From contig NZ_WUBI01000001.1 in the NCBI RefSeq assembly GCF_009807035.1, positions 806,001 to 870,000 of the forward strand: 64,000 nucleotides of DNA, in the 5' to 3' direction. The position numbers and the translations under genes were made by a program. Below, piece after piece: positions 62,028 to 64,000 of this stretch (within the stretch, counting starts at the first letter, position 1; each line of letters opens with the position of its first letter). Below the pieces are notes generated by a model that saw nothing but the letters and a program-made list of their open reading frames with translations, did not search any database and had not been told where the DNA came from. The stretch comes from Paenibacillus dendrobii (GTDB taxonomy: Bacteria; Bacillota; Bacilli; Paenibacillales; Paenibacillaceae).

Positions 62028-63374
62028 TCAGCGAGCCGGAGGAATGCTTTGTGGATTGTTAAACACATTTTCCGGGTCGTATTTAGCTTTGACTCTCCGC
62101 AATCTCGGGAAGTTTTTTCCGTAGTAAACCGGCCCGGAATTTTGAATCCCTTGGTCTGGAACATTGATATAGGAACCTACGATAAAGGGCTGCAGCTTCC
62201 GGCGCGTATTGCGAACGAGGGCGATATTTTTGGCGGCTTCGGATTTCTTGATCCATGAACTGTTCCACTCCACATAGAATTTCGCTTTACGCCAATAGAA
62301 TGCCGTTGCTTTCGGCGCTACGCGACTTATGGCTCCTCCCCAATTGAGGAAAAAGAATCCCGCGGTAGAATTCGGCTCCGCCTTCTCCAAAAACTCACGC
62401 ATCGACTTAATTGCTTTATCTGGGAACGGTTTTCTACCGAAACCGCTGGAGAATTGGTTACTGAATCTTTGGGTAAGTATTGGATCGGGAGCTAACAAGA
62501 AGTTCACGGCTTTCGGATAAGGTAACAACCGGATGATTTTCTCCGTAGGTGTACCGACACTCGTCATGGGTTCGAGTAAACGGAGAGCCTCCGTTTTTGA
62601 TCCGAGGAACAGCCCCAGCATGACGACATTGCCGCCCTTTTTCGGACCGATCGATAATTCACTGCCCAGTTTGGTATCGACAGAAGGAGCCCATGTTTGC
62701 CATACTTTCAATACCTTTTCGAACTGATTCCATGGCCAAGTGATACGAAATACGGTTGCCTTAGCTGGAGAGCGCAGCACTTTGAATTTGTATCGGGTGC
62801 ATACCCCAAAGTTGCCGCCACCGCCACCACGGGAAGCCCACAGGAGATCGGCGTTACATTTTTTGTTGGCACGAATCACTTTTCCCTTCGCGTCAACCAT
62901 TTCGAGTTCAAGCAGGTTATCGCTGATGAGTCCAATCGTCCGTTGGAGCGGACCGATTCCCCCGCCAAGCGTAATACCACCGATCCCGACCGTAGGACTG
63001 TCGCCGAATGGAGCAATAAACCCTTGCCGCGCCAGCTTGTGAGCAATTCTCCCCACTTGATTGCCTGTTTCAACGACAACCGTTCCATTCTTTTTGTTCA
63101 GCTTGATTTTCTTCATCTCGCTTACATCGATGACGATACCGCCATTGACTTGCGACAGATTGACTTCCAGAGCATGTCTTCCGCTTCTTGGACGAATGGG
63201 GACGTTATTTTCGCGTGCCCATTTGATTGCATTCGCCACATCTTGCGTCCGTTTCGCAAAAACAAATACTTTGGGAAATTTGTCCGTATGAGGGTCCCAA
63301 TTTTTCCGTGCCGCTTCATAACCGGGATCTCCTCTAAAAATGACACGACCGGTAAGCTTCGTTTTTGATGTCAA
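62028..63374 (-). CDS. FAD-dependent oxidoreductase, berberine-bridge-enzyme type
   Basis: 448 residues. FAD-binding PCMH domain with RSGRHALE, where H67 is the expected covalent flavin ligand, and GDSPTVGIGGITLGGG, where S126 replaces the cysteine of bicovalent family members. C-terminal BBE motif YYGKNFPRLRRVKAKYDPENVF. Members oxidise sugars or alkaloids with oxygen. TTG start at 63374, with AAAGGGAG nine bases upstream. No export signal is seen. Substrate unknown. Confidence 0.9.
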   Translation of the reverse strand: MTSKTKLTGRVIFRGDPGYEAARKNWDPHTDKFPKVFVFAKRTQDVANAIKWARENNVPIRPRSGRHALEVNLSQVNGGIVIDVSEMKKIKLNKKNGTVVVETGNQVGRIAHKLARQGFIAPFGDSPTVGIGGITLGGGIGPLQRTIGLISDNLLELEMVDAKGKVIRANKKCNADLLWASRGGGGGNFGVCTRYKFKVLRSPAKATVFRITWPWNQFEKVLKVWQTWAPSVDTKLGSELSIGPKKGGNVVMLGLFLGSKTEALRLLEPMTSVGTPTEKIIRLLPYPKAVNFLLAPDPILTQRFSNQFSSGFGRKPFPDKAIKSMREFLEKAEPNSTAGFFFLNWGGAISRVAPKATAFYWRKAKFYVEWNSSWIKKSEAAKNIALVRNTRRKLQPFIVGSYINVPDQGIQNSGPVYYGKNFPRLRRVKAKYDPENVFNNPQSIPPAR

Positions 63375-63726
63375 TGACTACAACTCCCTTTGAGCAAATG
63401 ATTACCCTGCAATTCAAAATTCAAGATACGGTATATCGTATGTAGGGTATTCGTGGAGGGAATGGGCGGATATACCCTACTCAATTGCATATCCCAAAAT
63501 CTATTCCTAATTCTTCGGAATGTTCCACACACCATTTCAAGCCCGAAAAACAATCCTATAACTGACTTGGTTGAATATGTTCCAGTACAAGGCGTAATTC
63601 AGCGGATATACGATAAAAAACGGACAATTGAAAAAAGAATAATTTAGTGTTGACCAATTACTGTATACGTCATATACTGTTTATAAAAATAACTGTTTAC
63701 ATAATAAACAGTAAGGAGATGATTCA
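63375..63726. other. divergent region between flavoprotein and DHA2 exporter
   Basis: No gene is supported. The left half has nothing recognisable; the right end holds the exporter promoter and operator (63650-63712) and its AAGGAG ribosome site. Confidence 0.55.
63650..63712 (+). promoter_or_regulatory. promoter with repeated operator of the DHA2 exporter
   Basis: TTGACC (63650-63655) and TATACT (63673-63678), 17 nt apart. The octamer ACTGTTTA occurs at 63676-63683 and 63692-63699, and inverted as TAAACAGT at 63705-63712, the last two forming a perfect dyad with a 5-nt centre. The dyad lies between the -10 and the ribosome site, a repressor position. The regulator gene is not in the window. 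Confidence 0.65.
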
Positions 63727-64000
63727 ATGACCACTCTTAACCCTCAAACGGCCACACGTGCAGGCCGCAAAGAATGGATCGCGCTTAGCATTTTATGTCT
63801 GCCGTTAATGTTTGCATCAATGGATGTCGCTGTCCTGTTTTTCGCCGCCCCCGCCATCGCGGCGGACTTGAAGCCGAATGCCACACAACAATTGTGGATT
63901 TTCGACGTTTACGGCTTCATCCTTGCCGGCATGCTGTTGACGATGGGCGCGATTGGCGATCGAATTGGACGCAAGCGCCTGCTGATCATCGGTTCGGTCG
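63727..64000 (+). CDS. MFS exporter, DHA2 (SmvA/QacA-like), N-terminal part only
   Basis: 91 codons visible, running off the right edge. FASMDVAVLFFAAPAIAADL and QQLWIFDVYGFILAGMLL followed by motif A GAIGDRIGRKRLL mark a 14-helix drug:H+ antiporter of the SmvA/QacA group. AAGGAG precedes the ATG at 63727. Likely exports cationic or lipophilic toxins. Confidence 0.87.
   Translation, partial: MTTLNPQTATRAGRKEWIALSILCLPLMFASMDVAVLFFAAPAIAADLKPNATQQLWIFDVYGFILAGMLLTMGAIGDRIGRKRLLIIGSV

Overview
The window looks like chromosome from a Paenibacillus-type Gram-positive soil or rhizosphere bacterium. Grounds: strong AGGAGG-type ribosome binding sites with frequent TTG and GTG starts, S-layer-homology (SLH) anchored enzymes, Lpl-type sugar ABC importers without their own ATPase, YesM/YesN-type two-component sensors, many AraC regulators and cre-like catabolite sites. 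No rRNA, tRNA, CRISPR array, prophage or insertion sequence was recognised.

Positions 1-33666 are a carbohydrate-utilisation region. Locus A (minus strand, about 20.4 kb down to 1) runs AraC regulator, histidine kinase, response regulator, lipoprotein solute-binding protein, two permeases, cytoplasmic GH51 arabinofuranosidase, GH2 enzyme (ATGA-coupled to GH51), then exported GH43, an SLH-anchored 1504-residue GH20 enzyme and a GH16 glucanase cut by the window edge. A sulfatase diverges from the AraC gene at 20.5 kb, followed by a second, 873-residue GH16 enzyme on the plus strand with three unassigned N-terminal repeats. Locus B (minus strand, 33.7 to 26.0 kb) has a membrane AraC-type regulator, two permeases, a lipoprotein and a GH29 fucosidase. 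The logic appears to be: surface and secreted enzymes cut a polymer, each lipoprotein/permease set imports oligosaccharides using an ATPase encoded elsewhere, and cytoplasmic GH51, GH2 and GH29 finish the job.

Positions 34000-47100 are mostly defence, efflux and regulation: an MFS exporter with a possible leader peptide, a TetR-MFS-GNAT unit with matching operators, YdeI-like and DinB-like proteins, a WYL regulator, a DUF421 membrane protein, an oxidoreductase/AraC divergent pair sharing a 12-bp inverted repeat, a MATE exporter, a LysR regulator and a double GNAT protein.

Positions 47400-64000 hold an aldo/keto reductase, an orphan SUKH-like protein, a short UvrA-like ABC protein, an ArsR regulator whose SRPBCC partner is a deleted remnant, an M20 amidohydrolase, a second sulfatase/AraC divergent pair, an ECF sigma/anti-sigma pair overlapping by 74 nt, a GT1 glycosyltransferase, a small membrane protein with MarR under a readable promoter/operator, a small SLH protein, a berberine-bridge-type flavoprotein and the start of a DHA2 exporter with a strong promoter and repeated operator.

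No single clearly novel system stands out. The best leads are the leader peptide before the MFS exporter, the GH16 repeat module, the two sulfatase/AraC pairs and several regulatory dyads readable at base level. Functions are assigned from motif recognition only, without database searches.
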